Part shown: in pieces, positions 47,254 to 57,940 of the stretch
Layout: each line of letters starts with the position of its first letter
Position numbering within the stretch: the first letter of the stretch is position 1
Source: Zizania palustris
Lineage: Eukaryota > Streptophyta > Magnoliopsida > Poales > Poaceae
NCBI GenBank assembly: GCA_019279435.1
Contig: JAAALK010000289.1
Location: 31,811,067 to 31,875,066 of the forward strand
Reading direction: 5' to 3'
Length of the DNA stretch: 64,000 nt
Program-made: the position numbers and the translations under genes
Notes under the pieces: generated by a model
Database searches by the model: none
Seen by the model: only the letters and a program-made list of their open reading frames with translations
Told to the model about the DNA's origin: nothing

Positions 47254-50210
47254 TGTGGCACCCCAGTTTATCGAAATCGGAACATTATTGAATTTCATAA
47301 GAAAAACAATAATACAAGAGGTTCATCATGCGACAATCGTACATACGACAAGTATTCATGGTACGCAGACCATAATTATTACATCAGAATAAAAGTTAAA
47401 TATGAAAATAAAAGCATGACGAACGCCCTCTTCAGGATCTTCTCTTGACTGGGTCGCTACTCCAGACCATCCTCATAGTAGGCATCCTCTGAAGTATGTC
47501 CAACGGGTAACAAGATGACCCATGCCACGGGAACTCGTGCCAAAACCTCAGCATGAAATGCTCCAAGCGCCCCCTGCTCTAGGTTTCGCCTGCGCGACGG
47601 GCCGCATCCCGGCTAACGTCACACCCCCTTTTGCGCCACATTGGTACAAGCCACCCGCAGGTGCTGCTTGACCCATCTCCAAATGGTGGCCTCGGTTTGG
47701 AACACTCCATATCTTAGTTAGGACTTACCCATTAGACTTGTGGTTAGTACAAAAGTGTATTGCAACGGATCCTGCAGACCGGTCCTTATAATGCCCCGGG
47801 TGCTACCGACCAATGACCTAGCTTGCACCCGGAACCCACCATGCATTCACTCACAACCACAACTCATCACCGACAGAATTCCAAGGATAAGAATAATGGG
47901 GATAATATAGTAGAACCATGTTGCTACGACTCATCTTTATCCTATAGCAATCGTGTCAATACATTGGACACTAGCTAATAATACTAATCATATGGTGACA
48001 AGGAGGTTAGGCGAGATAGCATGGCTTGAGTTGCACATCAAGGTCGGGGGATCCTAAATAAATATATTGTAAGGGTTTCATTTGACTAATGCATGTATAC
48101 CCTATGTGTTTTAGCGATAGTTTAATAAAACATGGGTTCAATATGCTCAAAAGATTGGTTTGGTGACTTGCCTTGTTCAGCGAATGGGGAGGGAGGAACT
48201 TCCGGGTAATATTCCGGCTCCTCGGTGGTGTCGTAGTCTTCCCATTATAAATAAAATAAAATACAACATTCAATCAAACAATATAACATCACACAACAAG
48301 CACATAGGTTTAAATTGGTTTAATTGAATGAAAACCAAGTTGTTAAGTTTCTAAAATTTACTTTACAAATAATTTAAAATGAATTATAATGAAATGTGGT
48401 CCTTTGTAGAAAGGGGTTTTAAATGTGAATAATCTCATTTTAAGTCTTCTAAATAATTTAAAATGAAAGGTTCAGAGAAAACTTAATGGTTGCATTATAT
48501 TAACAGGGAATGAATAAATATAAATTTTTACTGAAATTTAAATAATAGAGTTTGTATTTAACATAAGGGTATTTGAATACTTTAATGAATAAGAATGAAA
48601 TATTCAAAGTAAACATACTGTTTTTATTGCATAAACATGTAGAGAATAATATTACAAATTTTCTGGAATTGAAATGGTAATTTTTGAAGTTAAAATGCGC
48701 AAGATATGAATTTTGCAAGTTTAAAACAATTTCTGGAATTTAATTTAAATTCAAAATACCCTCGGGTCCACTGTGAGCCAGGCCCACGGTGAACCCGCGC
48801 ACTGTGCACGTGTTCTGACCCAATCTGGACCATCGGATCCAGATCCAACGCGCGGGGGCGAGGCGGGGGTTTTAAAAACTAACGAACATACGGGATTAAA
48901 ACGTACCGCTTCGATCAGATCCGACGGTGTGGATTAGATCGCGCACGTGGTAATACCGGTGTCGTCCGATCACGATCGCACGGTCGTGGTTAGATCCGAC
49001 ACGGCACGAGTACTTAGCCCGTGCCGGTCATCTTCTTCGACGACGGCGAGAGGGCCAGAGGCCATGGCGGGCTACGACGATCCAAGCTAGGCCTAGAAAT
49101 GGAAAGAGGACGCCTAGGGGATCACGGGGGTACCTTCACGGTGGTCCGACGTCGACGGAGTGTGGTCGGCGGTGAGGGTAGACGACAGAGTGGTTCGGGT
49201 TCCTCGTCAGCGATGGTGTTCCAGCGGGGTTCGGCGCTGGCGGAGGGGTGGCCGAGGTTGGCGAGGTCCTTGCGGTCACAATGGTGTGGTCGGCGAGGAT
49301 GGGAGAGGTCACCGGCGACGGCGAGTGGTGACCGGAGTGTGGGCGGCGGTGGTGCGCTAAAAACCGAAGTGCAAGTGCTCTGTTCGTTCTCGCAGCGAGT
49401 GAGCGTGGGGGATCAAACGTGGACGGTCGGGGGGTTTAAATAGGGCCACAGGCGGAGCTCGCATGCAAGGAAAGCCGAGGGAGGGCCTTAACTCACCGGT
49501 GAGGGCTCGGCCATGCACGCGTAGCATGATCCCGGGGCGTAATCGCGAGGTTTAACGAGGGGAAACGGTCAGCCGGGCGCGGGGGGACCGTTTAATGGCG
49601 ACGGATGAAAGAGGGGGGCAGCGAGGCGGATCCGAGGCGGGGGTCGTCGGCCGGCGCAATTTGGGGGCGGTGGCGGGAGGTAGACGGTGGGTCCGACAGG
49701 TGGGCCGAGGCGGTCAGCGAGTGCGAGCGCACGAGGGCGGTGGCTGACGGGTGGGGTCGGGCTCGGCCGCGAGAGGGGGTCGGTTGGCGCCGACAGGTGG
49801 GCCAAGGCAGTCGGGTGCGCGCGCGAAGAGAAAGGGAGTCACTGACTGGTGGGGTCCAACGGTTAGACGGGGCGCGCGGGGAGGAGTGGGCTAGGCCGGC
49901 CGGGAGAGAGAGAGAAAGGGAGGGGGAGGCCCATTACTGTTTTAAAGGTTTTCTGATTAAAATTAATTGCAAAAAATGGATTAAAATATTTGGGCTACTT
50001 CCCATGTTGATAAAAATTTGTAAAAATTCTCAAAAATATATCTTGGCCTTGGGATCATATACAAAATTTTCTAGTCCCTGGTTTGGTCATTTCATGTATG
50101 TTCTAGTTCAAAAAGGGTAAGGAGGGCATTAAAGGTATTTCCAAAATACTTAATTCAAGGAAATTAGATTAAATAATATTTTAATTTCTCTGGAAATTTG
50201 GGGTGTTACA
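47254..50210 (-). repeat. element C 5' LTR (2,957 bp, with deletions)
   Basis: Pairs with the 3' LTR over its length but lacks two blocks: one equal to about 35227-35605 (379 bp; join at 47509) and one equal to 36970-37043 (74 bp; join near 48870). Both joins sit on 3-bp repeats (GTA, GGG). The promoter region is kept. Confidence 0.93.
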
Positions 50211-51729
50211 CCCCCTCCGCTGCGTCTGTTTGCCCCTTCCATCCATAATACTCCGAAGGAAAATAAGGCATAGTGTTAGGCTATGGAGGGTACCCTGACC
50301 CGGATACGTATGGAGCCCACGGGGTATCCGCCCAGTCATACGGTGGAGGCATTGGCTGCTCTAGTGGCCTCGCCCACTGTGAGCCGATCCTGTCACCCGG
50401 AGGGGGGTTCAGCCAAGTCGAAGGTGTCTTGGACCATACCAGCGAAGGGTCCTGCTAGGCCGGAGGTATGTTCGGCCAGTGCGGGCCGAAGCCTCCCATC
50501 GGAGAAGTCCAATGCGGTGCGGGGTTCGGCCATTGGGGGCCGAAGTTGTTGTATAGGGGACCAGACCACTGGGGCTCGAAGCTGTTGTACGGGGGATTCG
50601 ACCATTGTGGCTCGAAACCACCGTGTGGAGCATCAAGCCACCGTGGCCCGAAGCCTTCGTGCGGAGGGTTCGCCGGCTTCGGCCCGAAGCCGCCCTTCGA
50701 AGGTCTTAGCCCCTTCGGCTGTTTTAGCTTAGCACGCGGTCCTACTTCCTGGGACCTTCTCTGATGCTTGCTCAACAGCACATCATATGTCACATTCGGC
50801 CTCTTGCGAGCCTTAGCCGAAGGGGTATTAACGTTCTGTTTCCACACTCCTACCTCGGGGTTCTTTGGCACGAGTGTGCGAGTGCGCGGTTCTCCAACAA
50901 TTACATCTTTCCCTTTAGCAGACTCGACCTGTTCTGGCCGAATCAACACCTTCCTTTCGCCGAGGTCAACGGCGTTGACTAGAAAAGGATCTTTATCTAG
51001 CTTCATCTTTGGATCATGGTCTATCTTCAATCGTCCTTCTTCTATGGCCGATTGTATCTGCCGTCGAAAAACATTGCAATCATTAGTATTATGAGAATGT
51101 GAATCATGCCACTTACAGTATGGATGCTCCTTTAACTCATCGGCAGGTGGGATGACTTGACCCTTAGGTAACCTAAGAAGCTGACTTTTTAAGAGAAAAT
51201 CAAATATTTTATCACATTTAGTTATATCGAACGAGTACTTGACCTCACTAGGTCTATTCTTTGTGGGGGATGGCCGTAACTCGGAGCAGGTGACCGGTTT
51301 AGTTTTAGTGTTCCAAACCCATTCGGCCGCGTACATGTCGGCCGAATCTTCTTCCTCTGACTCCTCCTCATCAGAGCGTTCCATGATGTGGATTTCAGCC
51401 CTAGGCTTGCTAAACGTCTTGATAAACTTTTTATCTTTGGCTCGGCCTTCCTAGACCAGAGCCTGCTGTAAAACTTGGCTAACTTCTAAAAAGTTTTGGT
51501 TATCTAACCTCTCTTTAATTTCGGAACGCGACCCGTTAAAAGCTAATTCTACCAAGTCCCGTTCTGAGATGTTAAGGCTAAAACATCGGTTTCTAGTATC
51601 CCTAAAACGCTTGATGTATTCAGAGGAGCTCTCACTAGATTTTTGCTTAACCGATGTCAAATGTGAAAGCCTAAGTTCTGTTTCTCCTGTGTAGAAATAA
51701 TCATGGAATTTCTGCTCTAAATCGTCCCA
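50211..51729 (-). pseudogene. element B gag, main part
   Basis: From high to low: gag domain fragment beginning DDLEQKFHDYFYTGETELRL and including EYIKRFRDTRNRCFSLNISE; a TAG near 51451; then an open 309-residue frame (51384-50455) with an acidic start (MERSDEEESEEED), the C-X-W-H motif CKWHDSHSHNTNDC and the 12-residue repeat linker (GGFEPQWSNPPYN). The N-terminal half of gag is missing through the deletion that joins LTR and gag at 51726-51729. Confidence 0.85.
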
Positions 51730-52371
51730 CGAAGAGGTACATAAAATTAAAGGTAAAAGTAAAGGTACGATCAAAGCATGGCTTTGGTTTGGTTTGAGTT
51801 GGGGGGGGCTCTCCACACCGGCCATGCCTCTCTATTTATAGGGGGTGAACTCCCAATCTAATCTACTATTAATCCGACCGGATAGAGATAGAGATTGAGC
51901 TGGCGATGCAACCAACTTTATCTCTGCCGAGGTGGGCTTCGGCCAGGCCCGTCGAGGCCCACTCCTCGGGTCGAAGCTTCGACAGCGTGGGCTTTGGCCA
52001 GGCCCATCGAGGCTTGCTCCTCGGGCCGAAACTTTGGTAGCATTGGCTTCAGCCAGGCCCATCGAGGCTTGCTCCTTGGGCCGAAGCTTCGGTAGCGTGG
52101 GCTTCGGCCAGGCCCGTCGAGGCTTGCTCCTTAGGCCGAAGCTTCGGCAGCGTGGGCCTCTGAAGGCCTCCAAAGCTTCGGCAGCATGGGCCTCCGAAGG
52201 CTTCCTGGCCGAAGCCCATGGGTTGGCTAGAGTCTTTCGGAGCCCATAGCTCGATGGACTTCGGCCCTGTAGGGCTTAGAACAGACCCTGGACATGTGTA
52301 CCTTTGGCCCAAATCACCAAAAATTGATATTTTGATAATCTAGCCATTAATGCCATTTTTTGCTATCAACA
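51730..52371 (-). repeat. element B 5' LTR, truncated, with 55-bp repeats
   Basis: Corresponds to 29493-29972 of the 3' LTR (480 bp) but is 642 bp long. The extra length is three additional copies of a 55-bp unit (four units at 51933-52152, one at 29699-29753). It ends GCTATCAACA at 52371, followed by the duplication GTTTC. Confidence 0.9.
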
Positions 52372-52376
52372 GTTTC

Positions 52377-54176
52377 ATACCTGTGTCTGTAAAGTCGGCT
52401 GGTGTAGTACGACTATTTATAAATCAGTAGCCATGACTAGCAAAAGTAATCTTGATTGGCTAAAGTCTTGCATAGAGCAATATCGGTCTTCTAAAGACGA
52501 TATTGCTGAGGCCATTGAAGATTTCAGCGAAGTATAGAAATTAGGACAAGGTTTTGCGTCGGTCGATCCTTTAGAAGAAGTCGACATAGGCAATGGTAGC
52601 ATTCTAAGGCCGACTTTTGTAAACCGACATTTATATGTTAATGAGAAGGTCGAAGTAATAAAGCTGCTTCGCTCGTACGTCGATTGTTTCGCATGGGAGT
52701 ATAGCGAGATGCCCGGATTAAGCCGCGAGCTCGTGGAGCATCGACTACCTATTAAACCCGGGTTCAGGCCTTATAAACAACCCCCTCATCGCTTTAATTC
52801 AGCCGTGTATGACCAAGTTAAAGAAGAGGTAGAGCGATTACTCAAGGCTGAGTTTATTAGGCCATGCAGGTATGCTGAATGGGTCGCTAACATTGTGCTT
52901 GTAGAGAAGAAAGGGAGCGACAAAATACGAATTTGTATTGATTTCAGGGATCTGAACAAAGCCACTCTGAAGGATGAGTATCCCATGCCGATAGCCGACA
53001 TGTTGATCAACGATGCTTCAGGACACAAGGTACTAAGTTTTCTTGATGGAAACACTGGTTATAATCAAATCTTTATGGCCGAAGAGGACGTCTACAAGAT
53101 AACCTTTCGTTGCCCGGGTTTTGTCGGCTTGTTTGAGTGGGTAGTTATGACTTTTGGTTTAAAGAATGCTGGCGCTACATATCAACGTGCTATGAACTTG
53201 ATCTTTCATGACTTGCTTGGAGTTATGTTACAAGTATACATAGATGATGTTGTGGTCAAATAGGATGATATGGAAAACCACTTAGCTGATTTAAGAGTTG
53301 CTTTTGATAGGATGCGCCAATATGGCTTAAAAATGATTCCGCTCAAATGTGCTTTTGGCGTGTCGTCAGGCAAGTTCTTAGGATTCATGATTCATGAAAG
53401 AGGTATTGAAATTGATCCTAAGAGGCTTGAAAAGTTTAGAAACCTTGCGGCACCGACATGCAAAAGAGATGTGCAAAAGTTGCTAGGCAAGATGAATTAT
53501 TTGCGTCGCTTTATATCTAACTTGTCTGGTAAGATCGATGCTTTTGTCCCTATACTCCGGCTAAAGAATGAAGCCGAGTTCACTTGGGGGCAAGTCAGCA
53601 AAGCGTCTTTGAAAAGATTAAAGAGTGCTTGTCATCGCCACCCGTGGTGAGAGCACCAAAGGCTGGAATTCTGTTTCGGCTATACATCGCTGCAGAAGAT
53701 AGCGTGATAGGGGCCATGCTAACCCAGGAGGTGAAGGGAAAAGAGTACATCATCACATTCTTGAGTCGCTGCCTGCTGGACACCGAAACAAGGTATGTGT
53801 TTATGGAGCGTCTGTGTTTATCACTTTATTACGCATGTACCAAATTACGTCACTATCTTTTTCCTACCACATGTATTGTCGCTTGCCAAGCCGATGTCAT
53901 AAAATACATGTTGCAAAAGCCTATTCTAAGTGGAAGAATCGGAAAGTGGGCTTACGCTTTGATTGAATACGATTTGGCTTATGAACCGCTAAGAGCAATG
54001 AAGGGTCAAATTGTCGCTAATTTTATAGTTGATCACCACGTAGACGTCAATTGGAGTAATGATGTTGCTCTAGTTGAAGTCGTACCATGGAAACTTTATT
54101 TTGATGGTTCAACTTGTAAGAATGGCCAATGTATCGAGGTAGTTCTCATATCACCTAGTGGCATGCACTTTGAAAC
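52377..54176 (+). pseudogene. element A RT, RNase H and start of second RNase H
   Basis: Resumes A's pol: SNLDWLKSCIEQY, RSYVDCFAWEYSEMPG, then RT with ICIDFRDLNKATLKDEYP, VLSFLDGNTGYNQIF (catalytic Asp kept), FGLKNAGATYQRAMN and VYIDDVVVK followed by a TAG at 53261. The RT thumb and connection continue to a frameshift near 53590, then RNase H (FRLYIAAEDSVIGAMLTQEV, YIITFLSRCLLD) and the second RNase H (WKLYFDGSTCKNGQCIEVVL), which stops at MHFET where element E begins. Confidence 0.88.
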
Positions 54177-55460
54177 CGTTGATAGTAAAAAATGGCATCA
54201 ATTACTGAGATTATCAAAATGTCAATTTTGGTGATTTGGGTCAAAAATACACATGTTCGGGGTCAGGTCGAAGCCCTACAGGACCGAAGGTCCATTGGGC
54301 TATGGGCTCCAAAAGGCTTCAGCCAGCCCACGGCCTTCGGCCAGGAAGCTTTTGGAGGCCCATGCCGCCGAAGCTTTGGCCCGAGGAGCAGGCTTTAACG
54401 AGCCTGACCGAAGCCCACTCCGGCAGAGATAGAGTTGTGTACAATTCCGGCTAAGTTTTTTATCTCCACCCGGTCGAATTATAGCAGATTAGATCAGAGA
54501 TTTAGCCCCTATAAATAGAGAGGCGAGGCCAGCGTAGAGGCCCCCCAACACAAATCAAACACAAAGCCCTAGCTTTGATCGCATTTATTTACCTTTACTT
54601 TTCTGTACCTCTTCGTGGGTTTGCCTGGAAGCCCTCCGTTGGCCACTTCGGAATAGTGGTAATCCTTGTTACTTCGCTTGTGAAGTATCTGTTAATCTAC
54701 ATAATAGATTGCTATCGCCTTGTTACTTCGCCTATGAAGTATCCGCTAATCTGCGTAAAAGATTGCTACCTTCGCTACTAGTGCAACACTTAGCAGAATT
54801 CAGTCCTCAGACCGAATTAGTACTTCGAATCGTCTCTGTTGAAGGTTTTCACGTTCGAAGCTACTTCGCCGGAGGTGTCTGGAGCCGAGAGATCAGTTTC
54901 AGAGGTTGCCAGAACACCCTTCGTCAGGACTTCTGCTTCGACCGCACGCTTCACCAGCACACTTTGTCACGACAGGCTTCGCTACGTTCGCACTCCGCTC
55001 TAGACGAAATCACACCCGCGCGCGGCATTTGAGTCATTATTTTGTACCTCGCTGTATCAGGGACTTTGCGCCGAACCCCACCGTTCAGAGGTGATTGTCA
55101 CGCCCAGATCCGTTCAGAGTTCATCTTCGACTAGATCAGTCCGAACGCCGAAGGTACCCTTCGGCGGGACACTTCGCACCAGACACCGAAGGTATACTTC
55201 GGCGACCCCCTTCACACCATACATCGAAACAGACAGGCTTCGACCGGTTTGCTGATTTTATTCTGTTTAATATATTTCTTTCGGCTAATTGGATTATTTT
55301 GTGTGATCTGATTGCTTGGAGACTCCACCCCCCTTATCACGACTAAGGGTAGTCGGAACGCGACGTCGGTGCTGCGTGATGCTTAGGCTTGTCCCTAAGT
55401 ATCCGCACACTTTTGGATCGTCGAACTGACCCAGGTGAGGGGCACGTTTCCGTGTCAACA
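54177..55460 (+). repeat. Tat-type LTR (element E 5' LTR)
   Basis: Starts CGTTGATAG (expected TGTTGATAG, so T to C at the first base) and ends GTGTCAACA, 1,284 bp. TATA box CCCCTATAAATAGAGAGG at about 54507. The preceding bases GAAAC (54172-54176) should be the target duplication; the partner lies outside the window. Confidence 0.85.
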
Positions 55461-55498
55461 CACTTTTTGGCGACTCCACTGGGAAAAGCTACGCCAAC

Positions 55499-57940
55499 AT
55501 GACGAGTACGTCTACATCGGCCACCGGTACATCTACATAGACTACTACATCCACACCGCCGATGGACACCATAGGAAGCGCGAATATTGACAACCGCAAC
55601 ATCCTGACACCTACGCTTGAAGATATCCCCGCAGAAGACCGAGCAGAGATCGAGGCAAAGCTGAAGGCACTCCAAGACGTGATGCTTGGGGGCTACGTTA
55701 AGACACGCGCAGGCTTCATCAAGCGTGACATCGTCACCCCTGATCTCGCTCAGGTCCAGGTAACACATGTATCGCCTCGTTTATCTTCTTTAGAGATTGA
55801 GCAAAAAATAGCCGCATCAGTAGATCAAGCTGTTAGCGCTTCGCTAGCCAACCGTCTAGATTCAGCAGTCAGTTCCCAAGTAGAGGCAACTCTTAGAAGG
55901 TTCGGTTTTACTGAGGTCGTACCCCCGGTCCCTATTGCTAGTGCACCCCAGGTATACCATGTGTATGGCAAAACCGACGACAGCACTGGCACGACCGTGA
56001 TGTCTCCTGCCTCCACGCATATGGCTGAGACTAATCATTATACTTGCGGCCAAACTAGCACTACATACCATGCACCACCACCTGCACCGATACCCGCGCT
56101 TCCCACACCACATGCGCAGGCACCTGGACACGAGCACGTCATGTAGATAGCACGTAGGGAAGAGACCCATGGCCGACACGCTGATATCCCACCGCGTGTC
56201 GCGCCCCCACACGAGAGGTGCGCACAGGCAACATGCCAAGATGACATAGAGGAGCGGGTTCGCGCACTATTTAGAGAGTGTGCCAGCTTTGTGCCCAAGG
56301 GATGGGTTAGGGTTTACCGTAAGCCATACCCCGACCATCTCGATACAATACCCTACCCCCACGGCTATAGAATCCCTGAATTCACCAAGTTCGACGGCGA
56401 GGGTAGCAAAACCACACTAGAGCACGTTAGTCAATTTTTGGCACAATGTGGAGAAGTTAGCGGGATAGATGCCCTAAAAGTTAGACTATTTTCTCTCTCG
56501 CTATCCGGCACCGCTTTCACTTGGTTTTCGGCACTCCCGCCAAACTCCAATCAGACATGGGATGATTTAGAGCGGAAATTCCATGATTACTTTTACACGG
56601 GTGAGACAGAACTTATGCTTTCACACTTGACATCGGTTAAGCAAAAATCTAACGAAAACGCCTCTGAGTACATCAAGCGTTTTAGGGATACTAGAAATCG
56701 ATGTTTTAGCCTTAATATTTCAGAAAGGGACTTGGCGAAACTAGCTTTTAATGGGTTGCGTTCCGAGATTAAGGAAAGATTAGACAACTAGAAATTTTTA
56801 GAAGTTAGCCAAGTTTTACAGCAGGCTCTGGTCCAAGAAGGCCGAACCAAAGATAAAAGGTTTATTAAAACGTTTAACAAGCCTAGGGCTGAAATCCACA
56901 TCATGGAACGCTCCGACGAGGAGGAATCAGAGGAGGAGGATTCGGCCGACATGTACGCGGCTGAATGGGTTTGGAACGCTAAGAGTAAACCTATCACTTG
57001 CTCCGAATTACGGCCATCTCCCACAAAGAATCGGCCTAGTGAGGTTAAGTACTCATTCGACATAACTAAGTGTGAAAAAATATTTGATTTTCTCTTGAAA
57101 AAACAGCTTCTCAGGTTACCTAAAGGTAAAGTCATTCCGTTTGCCGATGAGTTAAAGAAGAATCCGTATTGTAAGTGGCATGATTCACATTCACATAATA
57201 CTAATGACTGCAATGTTTTTCAATGGCAGATCCAATCGGCCATAGAGGAAGGACGATTGAAAATAGACCATAATCCAAAGATGAAGTTGGACAAAGACCC
57301 TTTTCCCGTCAACGCCGTTCACCTCAGCGAGAAGAAAGTGTTGATTCGGATAGAACAGGCTGAGTCGGCTAAGGGGAAGGATGTAATTGTTGGGGAGCCA
57401 CGCACTCGCACGCTCATACCGAAGAACCCCGAGGAAGGAGTGTGGAAACAGAACATTAACACCCCTTCGGCTCAAACTCACAAGAGGCCGAAGGTAATGT
57501 ACAACATGTTGTTGAACAAGCATCGAAGAAGGGCCAGGGAAGCAGGTCCCCGCACTAGGAAACTGGGACAGCTGAAGGGTCCAAGACTTTCGGAGGGCGA
57601 CTTCGGATCGAAGCAGCTGAGCCCTCCGCACAATGGCTTCGGGCCACAGTGGCCTGACGCCCCGTACGGCGGCTTCGAGCCTCAATGGACGAACCCCCCG
57701 TGCGGTGGCTTCGAGCCTCAATAGCCGAAACCCCTATACAGCAACTTCGGCTCCCAATGGCCGAACCCCGCACCGTTTTGGACAAACTCTCCGACGGGAG
57801 GCTTCGGCCCGCACTAGCCGAACGTACCTTCGGCGTGGTGGGACCCTTTGCTGGTATGGTCTGAGACACTGTCAACTCTGCCGAACCCCTCTCCGGGTAA
57901 CGGGTTCGGCTCACAGTGGGCGAGGCCACTAGAGCCACCT
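55499..57940 (+). pseudogene. element E gag, degenerate
   Basis: ATG at 55499, TAG at 55538, then the conserved N-terminal region (MDTIGSANIDNRNI, EAKLKALQDVMLGGYVKTRA), gag domain (FTKFDGEGSKTTLEHVSQFL, TAFTWFSALPPNSNQTWDD), acidic segment (RSDEEESEEEDSADMYAAEW), CKWHDSHSHNTNDC motif and 12-residue repeats. Further stops at 56144, 56789 and 57722. Better preserved than the A copy. Confidence 0.87.

Larger units (their letters stand above)
34971..50210 (-). mobile_element. chromovirus C (RIRE3/Tekay-like), nearly complete
   Basis: Bounded by the 5-bp duplication CCCCC (34966-34970 and 50211-50215). LTRs: 3' LTR 34971-38388 and 5' LTR 47254-50210 (minus orientation TGTAACACCCC...ACA). Initiator-Met primer binding site 47239-47250, an extra reading frame before gag, gag, protease, RT, RNase H, integrase with C-terminal chromodomain, and polypurine tract next to the 3' LTR. 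Long (about 3 kb) LTRs, tRNA-iMet priming and an extra ORF before gag match what is described for rice RIRE3/RIRE8. A solo LTR (D) sits in its gag. Confidence 0.93.
28651..52371 (-). mobile_element. Tat-type Ty3/gypsy element B (contains element C)
   Basis: Inserted in A in reverse orientation with the perfect target duplication GTTTC at 28646-28650 and 52372-52376. The minus-strand order, from high to low coordinates, is: truncated 5' LTR (52371-51730), gag (51729-50211), element C (50210-34971), rest of gag, protease, RT, RNase H, second RNase H, integrase, polypurine tract (29973-29990), and complete 3' LTR (29972-28651). The 5' LTR lacks the part equal to 28651-29492 of the 3' LTR, together with the PBS and N-terminal gag. 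Confidence 0.92.
23324..54176 (+). mobile_element. Tat-type Ty3/gypsy element A (interrupted by B; right end cut by E)
   Basis: 5' LTR 23324-24695, a primer-binding-site-like TTGGTGACTCCACTAGGG at 24701-24718, gag and protease to 28650, then after element B the RT, RNase H and start of the second RNase H (52377-54176). The element B junctions carry the 5-bp duplication GTTTC (28646-28650 and 52372-52376), and the protein reads across it (...SRGRF / RFIPVSVK). A is cut again at 54176/54177 by element E, whose LTR follows GAAAC. Its remaining 3' part lies outside the window. Confidence 0.88.
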
